Part shown: positions 34,531 through 47,800 of the stretch, one piece after another
How the letters are laid out: the number at the start of each line of letters is the position of its first letter
Position numbering within the stretch: position 1 is the first letter of the stretch
DNA from: Dromaius novaehollandiae
Taxonomy: Eukaryota > Chordata > Aves > Casuariiformes > Dromaiidae
Direction of reading: 5' to 3'
NCBI RefSeq assembly: GCF_036370855.1
Contig: NC_088098.1
Location: forward strand, 138,590,721-138,654,720
DNA: 64,000 bases
The notes under the pieces: model-generated
What the model was told of the DNA's origin: nothing
Database searches by the model: none
Seen by the model: the letters and a program-made list of their open reading frames with translations, nothing else
Position numbers and translations under genes: made by a program

Positions 34531-37500
34531 AATTCATTCTGCAACAGCACCATGGCCTTCTGCAGTTATTTTGTAGTGCAGGCTGGACAGGTAGTTTGGG
34601 AAACGAGAGCTGGAAAATAGGTGTAGCTTTCACCTGCCTTTTAAAGGACTTCTCTGTGGCTCTGTTTTTCTCGTACAGTGATTGGTTTTCCTCATTACAG
34701 AAGGCTCCAGATACTGTTTACATAAAAGTGATAACATAGATGAAAATACCTTTGTCTTCGCTAGAACTTGACATCATCTTGCCATAGCTCAGTTAACATG
34801 AGTTAGGTAACATTTTTCCCTAAGTTGGATTCACACAGCGGATTTAAGGGTAAAGGCACAGCACTAAGCAGATAATCACCTTACAATTTATTTGTAAAGT
34901 ATTTACTACCTGCATCTTAAAGTCTCTCTGGAGACAGATGATTACATTTTCCACCCTGTTATGAAAATAAGCCTCCTCTCTTCTCCAGGATTCCTTTTCT
35001 ATAGAAGCAGATTTAAATATGTGATTTGCAGAGAGACTTGCTGTGGTTAAATCACTGCCATATGTTTCCTTTTGTAGTGGTATCAAATGAGTAGGGGAAG
35101 GTAATCAAACTTCCTATAACACATTGATTAGCCCTCTTAATTTATAGAGCTGAATACAGCCAAATACCATTTACGACTATATTCACCCTCACCCCAGCAC
35201 AGTTCTGTGTTGCTTCAGGTGTCATTTAAGCATGTGATAATATTCCCAGGAACTCCGGTTGTCTCTTTACAGCTGATGCTGTTATAAATAGGACAGCATT
35301 TTTCAAGTAGACAATTCCTTATGCAAATGATTTGCAAAGGCATACTTGATTTTTGTGGAGGCATATGCCATCATTCTCCCTGTTGTTTGGCTTATATTAG
35401 AAGAGCCAAGTAAGGGAATGGACAGCACTGCTTAGTTTAACAGCAGAGGAACACTCCTCTAGGATGTGCCCTTTTCATGTTTTCAGATACAAAGTCCACC
35501 TCTGGTCCCGCTCTGAACCTCAGGACCCCTTGGTACATGAACCTCTTGAGAAGCTGTTCCAGAGAGCTTGCACAAGCATATTATAGCCCCAGTGTCTGGA
35601 TACCAACATCCAGAAAACTTGATCTTGTTTAATATTTCCAGCTGAGGGCAGAAAGATTTCCTTCTGGCCTGGAATGATTTCAGGGATATTAGCTAAACAT
35701 TCCCAGTTTTATTGCCAAACTGAAATGTGCAATTGATTAATGCCCCTTTCGTGCAACTTCTTAGCTAATTACTTAATTCTGAGCACACAACGGATTCCCC
35801 TGACCATGCATATGCTTACAGTGGAGACTTCAGCTACATGCTTGTGCTTGTAGGATTGAAAATTTGTACAAAATAGCTTATTTTTTAGATGCTTAAGCTG
35901 TGGTGCAACAAGATGGTTTAAGGTGTTGCACACCATAGCAAACAGTTACAGATTGCGAAGTGCTAGACAGACTCACTCTGCTGGTTCATGCTGGTTCAAA
36001 AGATGTAAGTGGGAGGTATGACTTGTCCTAGAGGGTTGCATAGTCTGTCTGAATTGCTCTAACTTTATTTTGGATAAGGTATTGCTTTTTCTCCTGAACC
36101 TGGCATAAAAAAAGCATGTATAACATATTTTCCACTCAACATAATGCAATGGTGCTCACATCTGATATCATCAGATTTGTACTGCCAGGTGATCCAATAG
36201 CACAGATTCTGTATTTGTTACCATGACTAATATGGCTTTTAAAGGAGGACCTAATCCCAAAATCAACAAAACTCCCCCTGAAGCGAGTAGACCTTGGATC
36301 AAGGAAGGGTCTCATCTGCTTTGCCACCCGCTCCCCCTCCCAAATTGGAACAGACTGGAGGACTTCAGTGGTTTTAAAATAATACATTATTTCTTAAGAG
36401 AACGGCTTTAACTTCTTCTCCTGCAAAACACTGTAAAAGTGACTTTCCCATAAACAGAGCATAGTACATTAACCATTATGAAAAAACATTTTATATTTAA
36501 CACCACCACATCTTAAATGAGTTTTAAACTGATACATCTATAATACTTTTAGAAGTATTATAATTTCTAAAGAAAGAAAAATTCAGTGTGGTTGTTCTTC
36601 TGTTCTTGTATTATCCCTGGGAAGAACAGGGATGGAGCATGTGATGTGATGTGATACGTGTTATGAGATCAGCCCCTGGCTTGAGGAAGATTTTGGCCTG
36701 AGGCGGACAGCTAATGCATCTGTCAGTGTTATCTGCTTAAGCTACAAAACTTAGATGTAGTCTGGGATTTCAAAGGCTTCAAAGTATGGGAGTGTTTGGA
36801 TCTGGTTTTAGTTTTCACCTGGCTTAATTACAATGATATGTTAGCTCAATCTGCTGATGTTTTTTTTCCTGGTAGCAAATCTGAATACACTTGTAATTTT
36901 CTTGACAATGATCCTGTTCCCAAAGTCATATCCACGATAAAGTGTGTGACTGAAGGAAAAAATAAAAGCCTCTCACTAAGCTGTATCTAAGACCTATTCA
37001 GAAGTGTATTTTGATTCTTGAGATATGTTTTCCTAGATTGTCTTCCAAAAGGTGGGCACCTGCCAGGCCAAGTGGGGCCTGCCTTATCAAGATGGTCATG
37101 GAGGCCAGGACGTTTCATATCTCAGGTGAAACTGCATTACCTCATCTTTCCAGATCCTCATTCACCTGCTTACACTCATGCTTCTGGCAACAGGCTCACA
37201 ACGCGAGAGATGCTGAAGTCACAAAAAAGAGTGTAGCTTCCTGTGGGAATAGTTAATGCTCGAAAAACAGTAAGCAGATGTCTGCAGCATTTTATATGGG
37301 TTCCTGCAAACTCTGCTTCTCTGTGACTTTATGCAGACCCACAGCTCCACATCATTAGATCGTAAACCAGATTGGAGATAGAACCATTCTTTTTTCTTTT
37401 TTTTTCAATGCTATATTTGCTCATAAAATGAGGTCACAGTATACATTGGGAATCCTATGTACCAGAGCATGCAGTAATAACTAAGCAGGAACCATTGCAC

Positions 37501-40500
37501 TATGGTGACAGGAGGACTAGTGATAACAGTTAAGTTACTCTAAGGTTGACTTTTGCTGTGCACAGGCTCTCTAATGGCATAGAAATACTTGGACTTTAGC
37601 ATTTGTTGAAATAAATCTTACTTAGACAGTGGTTTTATTACATTGTGCATGCTGAGAATGCATTTTTGTGGGGACCAGTAGCGTTTGGAAGCAGACTTAA
37701 AAGTAACAGCAAAACAGTGCATTTCTGTTGGGGAGACAAGGCTGTAGCTAACTGACTTTTGACTTTCAGCCATGGTAAAGAAAAAGTCCTGCTCTCAGAG
37801 GAAGGAGAATTACACTTGCCCAACAGAAAATAAAACAATAGAGCAAAAGTAACAGGTTCAAAAGAGAGTTCTAGTTTGCTTTCTTGACCACGGGGGCATG
37901 GAATCTTAGATCTGAGGGCTGAAAAGTGCAAGGGGAAAAATTAAGCCAATTTAGGTAGTATAGCAGACATATTGGGCACAGTGAATAAAGAGATTATTGA
38001 ATGATGGTAGTACAGACTACTTAACCCAAAATTGGCTGCAATATTGAGTCTCATTTACTCCACCTGTCCTCCTTACTGCCACTGTATCTCACCTCTGAGA
38101 TTTGCATTAGGTCAACAGTATTTTCATTTTTTTCTTTGCTGATTAGAGCTATGTAGCTCATCAAAGATAGATTATTTAATAATTTATTTTTAAAAATAAG
38201 CCCTATTTTTAACAAGGTCCCAAGCTGGTTAGTTAGGAATATCGATGAGTAAGAAGGAAAACAAAAGAGCAGCAGAGGAGTTAAAAGGCCTCGTAGTGTG
38301 AGGGTTGAGTTAGGAGATGGGAGTCTTGAACAGAGCAGGAAGATGGTAGAAAGATGGAGGACATGCACAACCCTATAGTGAGCACGAGTATGAGGAGCAA
38401 CAGAGGATGAGAGGCAAATTCATCACACTCAAAGGTGCTGTGAAAAGAGAAGGTGAGAGGACATCTAGAGCCTCAGGCAAAGGGAGGGCAGTGGAGGATG
38501 CTGGTATAGGGAGCTGGGGTACACCAAGGCTCTGGTGTAAGATGCAAGGAGACAGCAGTAGGAAAGTGACTGCATGATGAAGGCCCCAGTTCTAAGGCTG
38601 GAGAAAAAAAGTTCATGGGTGTTTCATTTAGACAGAACTAACCTGAGTCATAGTAAAAACAAATTTTAAAAATTAAGGCATCAATAAACAATGGAGGAGG
38701 AAAGAAACAAACTGTGGGGGGGGCTAGGTGTAAGAAATAGAAAACTCAGAAAAACTTTAGGAGAAAAATTTTTCAGATTTAATAAATATTTCTGTATTGA
38801 AGGCCTGTATTGACAAAGAGCTTATGGTGTCCTTGAAAGGTGCCTTCTAAGATGATGTCTCCTCCTTATCAGTACAAAATAGGGGTAGGTTAATTAAACC
38901 CCTCCAACTTAGTCTAAAAATGTTTTGTTTAATCTGAAAAATATTCTTTTTATTTTTGTGAAAACAAAAAGTCAGCTCAGCAGACAGAAAGCATGTTTCC
39001 TTTAGTCTTCTGGTTTGTTTAAAGAGCTGACAGATCAGTTGGAGGCTCAGACACAAGAGTTGCAGCGACTCCACAAGTTGCTGTCCACATGTACACCCCT
39101 TCCCAGGGCCCGCTAAAATGCACCTCTTTGCATGGGGCAGATGAAGGGCTCAGTTCCCTGATGGGTGCCACAACTCCACTGCTGCACTGTAACTCCCTGA
39201 CATGGCTTTGAAATGTGTCTGAGGCCTTATTTGCATTGCTCAACTAAGGATTTCTTCAGCACATCTGAAAAGAATGACAGCCCGGTTCATACCAAACCAC
39301 TCCTTTTAATCCGATCATAAGGACTGCTCTAAATCATGGTGGTTTATAGTATGGACCCTTATGCCAAAAGGCATATTTTCAGCAGTGCATATACTAACTG
39401 CGACGTCTTGCTTTCGGCAAGCACATCTCTGACACAGAAAAGCAGCGTATAGGGCCAGCTTTGCTGACTCGCATGAGCCGCACATCCTGCCACATGGGTG
39501 AAATCCTCATCTGACCTGTGACCAGTGCAAAGGTGGCTTCTCAGGGGCCCCCTTGATCTCTAACTCAGAATTCCTCAAGCTTGTTTTTAGGGTATGTAAA
39601 GCGTATCAGCTACTGATGGGTGTACATGGTTAAAATCAAACAGCAAAGCTAGCACATTTTCAGGTTTTCAACTTGAAAGCAAAGTGAGTATCAAAATTTA
39701 ATGGGAAGAAAAAGGATTGGAAATAACAATCTATCAAATTAACTGTTTCAAGTAGATCACAATATTATCAGCCATTAGCTGGCCAGGACTTCTTACAGTA
39801 TTCCTCTTTATACTGAAAATACAAATGTTAGTTGAATATGACCATACAGGCAGATGATGGAAAGAATGGACAGATTCTATGTATACTTGCTCTTGATTTA
39901 GGATGTAAAACTAACACACATGCATGCAAAGATACACACTTGAGTCCCGCTTTCCACTTCAGGCTGCTCTAACTCACCATTTCCCTTCCAAACGTTTATT
40001 TACTTTGTTTATCTCTTTCCATCTTTTCCCAGGACACATGGCTGTTCTCAAAATGAATTTTCCCCCTTAAAACTGCAATATGTTAGAAATCATTTCTCCA
40101 GCCAGGACAATCTGTGTAATAATTTCTGTGTTATGAAAACATACCATCTACTCAAACTTTGTTAAAATCAAAGCACTCATTCGTTATTTGCTCTGTAGTC
40201 TGCTGGGAGATCTAAAAGCAATAAATGAAAGACTGTTAGTGCCTCAGGAGGATAATGAGAACTTTTATTGCCCAAAAGAGAAAAGTTTATATTGAAGCTT
40301 AGTGGATACCAATTCTGTGCATATGAAGATGCATCCTGTTTTAAAACTTGATAAATAGTTTTCTGATGGTGGGAAATTTTCCTGGGATACAAGAATGACA
40401 TGCACCAAGAGAGCAATCAAAAGACACTAGGCCTTACAAACTGGCTCTGATCTATTTTTCTGTCCACACTGCAATTATCTAAATTGGTCCAATAACAGAT

Positions 40501-43500
40501 GCCTTGAGTTTACATGATTTCTGGAAGAAAATTCTGGCTGCAACTCTGTGGTACACTGTCTAAATAGCAGCTGTCCCTCTCATGAATTTTAGACTGAGGC
40601 TACTATTGCAGTCAGCACAGAGCTCAGGCATAGCAACCAGGGACGCAGCACCCAAGGCAGCCGGCTCTCCACTTCCATCTCCATTCTACAAGTGGGAAAA
40701 GTCTGACAACTACAAGAGAAGTTTCTGAATTGTATATATGTAAATGCTGTTTCAGATAAAACAGACACACACAGGCACTTATTTATTTATGCTTAGATCA
40801 TTTACATTTAAGGTTTGAAAATAAAGCTAGCTTCATATTTACATGTGTATTTATATATATAGATATATATGCAAACTTAGCTTTATATATTGGAGGAGGA
40901 AGAAATAAAGGTAGTCCATTAAATTTAGTCATATGCAGGTCTAATCATTGCTACAGCTGGGACCAGGGTGACTTGGATCGAATGATCTCATACGCAGAAA
41001 CTGTGCTGCAAGTAAAGACCTGACTCTGTAGCTCAGAGGCGGACAGAGGTGGGCAGCTGCCTTGTCCACAAGGGACAAAAGAGCAGTGGTTCACCTGCTT
41101 CTTGCTTCTGCCTCACTGGAGGCAATGAGATAACTCCATGGGGAGCTGGACTCACCAGGCTACATAACCAGGATGCTGCCACAGGGCTGTGATACCTAAT
41201 GCTGGGATTAGCCAAGCTCTCTGCTCCCTGCATCTGCCTACACCAGCAGGGACAGCAAGCCTGCGTGCACTCTTCCACACCCGTACTCTAGCCTGGTACA
41301 TGCCACACATTTGGCTTTCTTTCTTTGGCTCCTCTCTGCAGTACCACTACTCAGGTGTTTTTTCCTATCAGCATTGGGAAGGCTTAGTATCATTTTACTT
41401 CCAAGCATGGATCAGATATTTTCAGCCGAGCATTACTCAGGTGCAACATGGCCTAGCTATACCAACTGCCTCTTGAGAGGCAGCATGCTACAATTATGAA
41501 CTGGTCAGTGTGCTCTGTGTCTTGAGAAGAGTCAGCACAGCATCAGAAGAAAAATCTAACCATAAGGAACCACTTGAAAAAGTGAGCCCTTCATTTCTAA
41601 ATCCCTAAGTGCTAGATCCTACAGTCTGTGCACACCCAAAAATCTCATCAACAGTGACAGAAGAAATGTCTGCTTACAGTCCTGGAATTAGAGTTTCTTC
41701 ACATTAAAGAAAGATGAAATTCCAAGTTTACAGCAGCAATCAAGCTTTTTTAATTGCTCTTTTCAGTTGTGATTTGTAAGATGTAGAAAATAACTGCACA
41801 AGCATTGGTTAATTTAGAAAAGCTTGTTCTGAGGGGAGATTTTGCAAAATGCGAGGAATAATAAAACAGAGCCATTTTTACATTGTGCCAGAAAAACTCC
41901 AAGTTAACAAGAGAAGTCTGGCTCCAAGCTGGACCACCAAAATAGAAACTAAAAATAGTGCTCCAAATATAGTCCCTTAAATTGGTTCATATCAATGTGG
42001 TTATCCTGTAAGTAAAAAATGAGGAATGATTTAAAACTTTTGATTTAATAATGCTTTAAAAATCCCACTTGTATTGTAGATCATCTCCATTAATATAAAA
42101 GCCAAGACTTATTTCTTTGTTAGCACACGTACCTTTAAGCATTAACAAGTTGCATGTAATTAATTATGGCAAGACAATTATAATGTACTTCTAAGGCTCA
42201 GCAGGAAAGCAAGTAGAATTTTTGTGCAAACATAATTCCTACATTAATCAATTTTCCTTTCATAGATTACAAAGGAGCAAAAGCATCTTCAACAATCATG
42301 TTGGGTTTTTCAGTACCTGTTCTGTTTTATGGAAATTGCTGTTTTTCCTGGGAAAAAAAAATTGTATGGTGCTGCAACTGGTTAAAAATAACATCTTCAA
42401 CAATGAAAACACTGAACTGGAAATGCTTTTTAAAGTAAATAAATGTACTCAGGTGTGATGCTGAACATAAGAGGCCCATCTGCTGAGAAAAATTGGAGTA
42501 ATCTTTGTGTAGTTGCTGTAGGAGCAGCTTCACTTTAAACAAAATGAGTTCAAACACATTTTTTGGCCTAACTCTGAATCTAAGGTCACGTGGGTAAGTT
42601 TTTTTTTTAGTAACATGAGAAGTAGAAGCTTGTATTGCAGAGAAAAGCATGTTGTCTTAGAGGAAGGAAACCTATAGCAGGAGCAAAATAAACTAGACAA
42701 TACAGAAGTCCAGTGTCTCTTACTCATTACTTGGCAGAGGTATTTAGAGATATTGAAAGAACCTGCATCCAGAAGAGATTAGAAAAAATACTAGAATATT
42801 TGGAAATTATACAGACTAACTAGACCATCTTTAACAGAAATTTTGGGACACTTCAGAGGGCCCTAGCCAAACGGGTTGACTGTGCCTCACAACAGCAGAT
42901 AAAACCTAGGATAAACAAAATCAAAGTAGCCCACATGGAAGGTAAACCATGAGTATATCTTAGAGGGGTCTGAACAGTTCCTATTCAGGCCATCACCACT
43001 GACTGCCTCTTGGAAACATCTAGACAAAGAAAAAACAGATGAAATCCTAGCTCAAAGACCATAGTAGAAACTGTAATAGAAAGTACCATAGTGAAAAAGT
43101 ATTTATATGCTGCACTTGAAAATTTGACCTGTACAATGCATCTTTACTTTCTCATTCCTGAGTTGTCTCTCAGTATTGACTGTCTTCAGCGTGACATGCA
43201 GCAAAATCCAACACTGCTATTTACTTACTGTTCAAAAAGGGCTTCCAAGCAAATAGTAGGAATATTTCCTGTAGGCACTCTCAACTGTGTTCTCTCAGGC
43301 CTCTTGAAGCTCCATAGTCATCATTTCCAATGTCCATGTGAAAATTTGTAAAATTCTGCTTCTCTAGAAGTCAGCTAAGTTCCTGCCTCTGCCATCAGCT
43401 CCCTAAGCAACATGAGCCCTCTGTTACAACGCAGCCACGGCACAACTCCAGGTTGTTTTCTGTATCATTCCCACCAGCCACAGTCTGCAATACCTCTTTC

Positions 43501-44690
43501 CAAACACTAATAGCAACTGTGCTAGTACAACTCTGAACTCCACCGCCCAGGGGTCACAGGGAATGGGGGGTAGTGAACAAACTCTTCCTCTTGTCGAATC
43601 CTCCACAGGAGGCACTCCACAAAGGCAAGCATGGAAAGCAGGAATCTATAGCTATCCCATAACATCCTCTAACAGTCTAACAGAAGTTGTACAGTGAGTA
43701 ATTCTCGCCTTCATGTTGATGTCTGAAATCACTCTCCTTTAGGAATGGTGTTTTTCCTCACACATGGGGAGGGGAGGGAAGAACAGAAGAATAGGTCCCT
43801 TTGCTTGTTGCTCAAGTAATTAATTAATAAGCACACTGGAAACCTGTGGTGGAGTTCCACGGGCATTATAACAGCAATACAGAAGTTAATTTCATTACCA
43901 ACAAAATAATGCTGCACTTTGAGCAAAGCAAAGTAACACACAAAGCTATCCAGAGCTAACCTTTCAAAGCTTAGGTCCAGCATTTGTCACATTTTAATTT
44001 TTAAACCAAAAGGTCACCACATCAAACACATCCACAAGCTCAAGGCAACCTCCCAATCTCAAATAAGTCACTTATGCATTCTGAAAAAGAGGCAAAGTAT
44101 GTTTTGGGGTTTTTTTTTTTTTTTTTTTTTTTTTTTTGGTGGCTTGTGAGGTTAGGCAATAGAATCAACCATCTCACCAGGACATATTTTGTCAAATTCT
44201 TCTCTCCTCCTACCACAGCAAAAATCAACCCATGCCCATGGCCACACTGTGATGACACACAGAGCATGTTGTTATGAACCACTAGGCAAAAAAAGCTACA
44301 GCAATAAGCACATTTACTTTTCCTGGGTCTCCATCACTATGAAATGTTATGCAATTAGTTGTAACCACCATTGCCTGGACTAAGCTTAGTGGCATTCACT
44401 ACAATTTTGCTACACTCGTGAGGAAGTGTCTCTGACAGCCTTTCTCACCTGGCTGTTGACTAGCTTGAACAATTCCTTCTCCTAGCAGCTTCACAGAACC
44501 AAACGTCAGGAGTGAAGCTGCAGGCACACTAACATATGCCTTAAAAAAAAAAAACAACAAACAAACAACGAAAAGAAACAAAGAAGAGTTTCTCAATTTC
44601 CATGCTCTACTTATCCAGAGGCTGTGGGCTGGCCAGATCCGGAGCAGCAAAAAGCCAACATGTATCTCATAGACCAACAGGTCAGTTGCT
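34530..44690. other. Intergenic stretch with no gene seen
   Basis: AT-rich sequence with short random-looking frames only. It includes a 9-bp perfect inverted repeat with a 4-nt loop (36540-36561) and a T28 run (44110-44137). Confidence 0.6.
44110..44137 (+). repeat. T28 homopolymer
   Basis: An uninterrupted run of 28 T. It could be the reverse-strand poly(A) tail of an old retroposon, but no recognisable body is attached. Confidence 0.9.
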
Positions 44691-44691
44691 G

Positions 44692-44850
44692 TGAACCACT
44701 CTGGAATCAGGTGACCTGAGCTCTTGTTCTCAGCTTAACTTTGTGAACAACTCCATTTTAACAACTTCCTAATGCAAGAGACAGGTAAAGAGTACGCTGA
44801 ATCCTCTCCCTTCTGATGTAAAATAGGGGGTGAAATTACATATACTTGTG
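44692..44850 (+). repeat. Probable MIR-like SINE relic
   Basis: CTCTGGAATCAGGTGACCTG, GAGCTCTTGTTCTCAGCTT and later GATGTAAAATAGGGGG follow the order of the MIR core and 3' region. The relative spacing fits a plus-oriented, diverged copy. Confidence 0.5.
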
Positions 44851-47800
44851 AGTAATAAGGAACTTACAAGCAACTCACACTGCTCTCAACAATGCAGCAG
44901 TGTTGTAACACGCTCAAAGAAGTCTATGCTTTCAGTGTTCTCAGCACAGACAAAAAGATTCCAATGGTTTTAAATGCTTGCTGACAAAGCCACAAAACTT
45001 TAAATAATCTTAATGCGCTGATAAGTTATGTTGTTCTCTACCTTGTTTTTTTATTGAAAGATTCAATTTTATTTCTTTTCATTTGCATGCAATCAAAACG
45101 TTTAAAATACAAAATGCATGTTTTGGGAAATGGTACATACCAAATACCACCCACACTCCCCTCACAAAACATTTGCAACAGTAGTTTATACGTTGTTATT
45201 ATTCGGCATTCCGGTTGTACAATGAAAGTGCTTCTTGTGTCTTTTTTTAAAAGCTCATTAAGACACAACAACAAGGGTGAACTTTTAAGCTCCCTCCCTC
45301 AGCCGCACAGCTCTGTAAGCAGTGCCATGAAGTGCCCTTGAATTGCCCTGGTTGGTCAGCATCACAAGCAGCCTGCCCAGCTTCACCTGCTGGCCAGGGC
45401 TCCTTTTCCTGCTCCTATATTGGCCTACAAAGTGCATGCAGCCATAACAACACCTCTGGTACCAAATCTCACCAGAAGACCCTATGCATAGCTTTTCCAC
45501 TGGCTAATATCACATTAAGCTCTGTAGCTGAACCTTGTCTTCCTAGTGGGAAAGCAAAGGACAGATTGGGTCCCCTGGAGTCACTTTTCAGCCCTTCAAT
45601 ACCATCACACTTAATGTACGTGTTTTGGAAAATGCTCACGTTCTTGAAGATGTAAACAGTCATTAATTTCTCCTAACAGTACAATTTAATGCCAGTGAGA
45701 TGTCTCCTGTGATCCACCAGTAACTGATAACAAGGTCACTTACCTGGCTTGAGAGACTATGGTGAGGAAGCAAGGACAAGAAAAATGGCATGAAAAGAAG
45801 GAAAATAGAATGTTTCTCCTCTCTTTCCACAAAACTTTGAGAAACCTATTGCTTCAAATTCCTCTCGTTATCTCCATAGTCACATGAAGTGCAGCAAGAT
45901 ACACACCTGCACTCTGTAATTAAAAGCATGTTCATTTGCGATTTTACAGTGCTGAACTCTATTTTATTGACAAGAATCCACAGCTGCAAACACTTCTAAG
46001 AACCTCTGTTCTATTAGTTAGCTATTGTATAAACTTCATTTCCCAGCTTTACTTTAAGGAGGAAAAAAATATATTTATCTTTCACCCTTAGCACTGCATG
46101 GATCATCCATGGGAGATGTATATATAGGGACACTCCCACATGTACTAATGGTATCTCTTCCTTGCAAATACTGGCATGAATTACATTCAACTGTTACACA
46201 GTGAATAAAGTCAGGGGAGATGAGGGAGCTATGGTGGAAGATACAGGACAGAACACCGAATCAGAAGGTGGGGAGTTTAGCCAAGGGAGGTAAGCACTCT
46301 TGGTCTACGATATCTAGTTCCTGCCTCTGGTCTTGCCTCTGTTTATGCCAGGGATGCCTATAGCTGAAGACAGAGTCCAGGTTGTCCGCCACCATGTTGT
46401 CTCGCAGCTTTTAGATGATAGCCCCATTGACTAAAACCAGCACACCTAGCCTTTTAACTGTCTGCAATTTTTTTTGCAGAACAACCCACACACAATAAGA
46501 GATTGAGATTTCATATGCAAATAAACTTATCAAGTTATCCCAAATGGGGCACTTCTGGACACATTGGACCACATCACTAGTGCAGACAGCGCTTGTAAGA
46601 TCTAAAGCAACTGTAAAGCATATTTTTGTTATTAAGCAAGCATTTCTGACTTCAGATCATTGGGACTCTGTCACTTAAGTGGCAACTGATATTCTCTACA
46701 TCCACTGATGCAGGTATAGATCCAATAATAGTATTATGTGATTCAGAAAATAAAAACTTTATCCAAATACAATCAAAGTTTTAGACTTTGTGCAGAACCA
46801 AAAAGAAGAATTTAGCTAAACAGTCACGAAGTTAAGTGGAAAGGATTTTATGGCTACAAATGTTTGCAATTAAAAAAATTATCAAATAAAACATATTTTG
46901 TTTACATCTAAACATTCTCCTGCTGCCTTGGAAATACTAACACAGCAATACTGGACTGAGACACAGGAAAAGTGCTCTTTAAAGTAAGGAAAGCAGCAAC
47001 AACCACCAAAAAAGGTAAAAGCACTTCCTGAAATATTTGAAGTTTGCTAATATTTAAGATATTGTAAATGTTTTGTTTTTCAAAGCTCAGCTGCTGTTAA
47101 GCTGACTGCCCAGTAAACTGCCATACTGCAGAGATGCCAGTTGCTTTTGACAAATTTCCCAGGAAAAAAAATGAACAAATGAACAAAAGAGTGCTGGAGC
47201 CAGGAGATTATATGCATAAAATGAAGTGTGCTGTATTGGAATGGACTAATGCACATTGAACTTTGTAATAGTGAGATTCAAACTAGAAGGGGAAAGTAAG
47301 ACCTAGCTTTATAACTCTTCTAGCCTAATTTTCAGGCACATGATCTCTTTTTAAAGAGAACTGACAAAAGCACATAGACATCATAAATTGTTGCAGTCCC
47401 TGTAAACCAGATGACCAAAAAAAAAAAAGGGGGGGGGGGAGAAAAAGTGAACTCCACTTGGCAACATTTCCACAAAATGTAGGCTGTTAGCACTGACTCG
47501 CATCCTTCCCCTCAAAGCTTACAAAAGTCGATGGGTTTTTAGTTTTGATCTTACCATGGGAGTGGATGGAAGGACCTGTTTCCAGCTCCACCAGCTTCTC
47601 AAAAACACTTGCAGGCAGCCTGGAAGCTTCCCCCACACACTCTGCCCAGGAACAGTTAACAGCATTTTAAACTTCATGCTGGACTATGCTAACTTGGCAG
47701 AACTACACCAGCGTGAAAACTTCTGTACATGCAGACAATCTGGTCAGACATTGCCTGATCTTAAGGCTGCCCTCAGAACACATCTGCTGTGTTCACCAGA

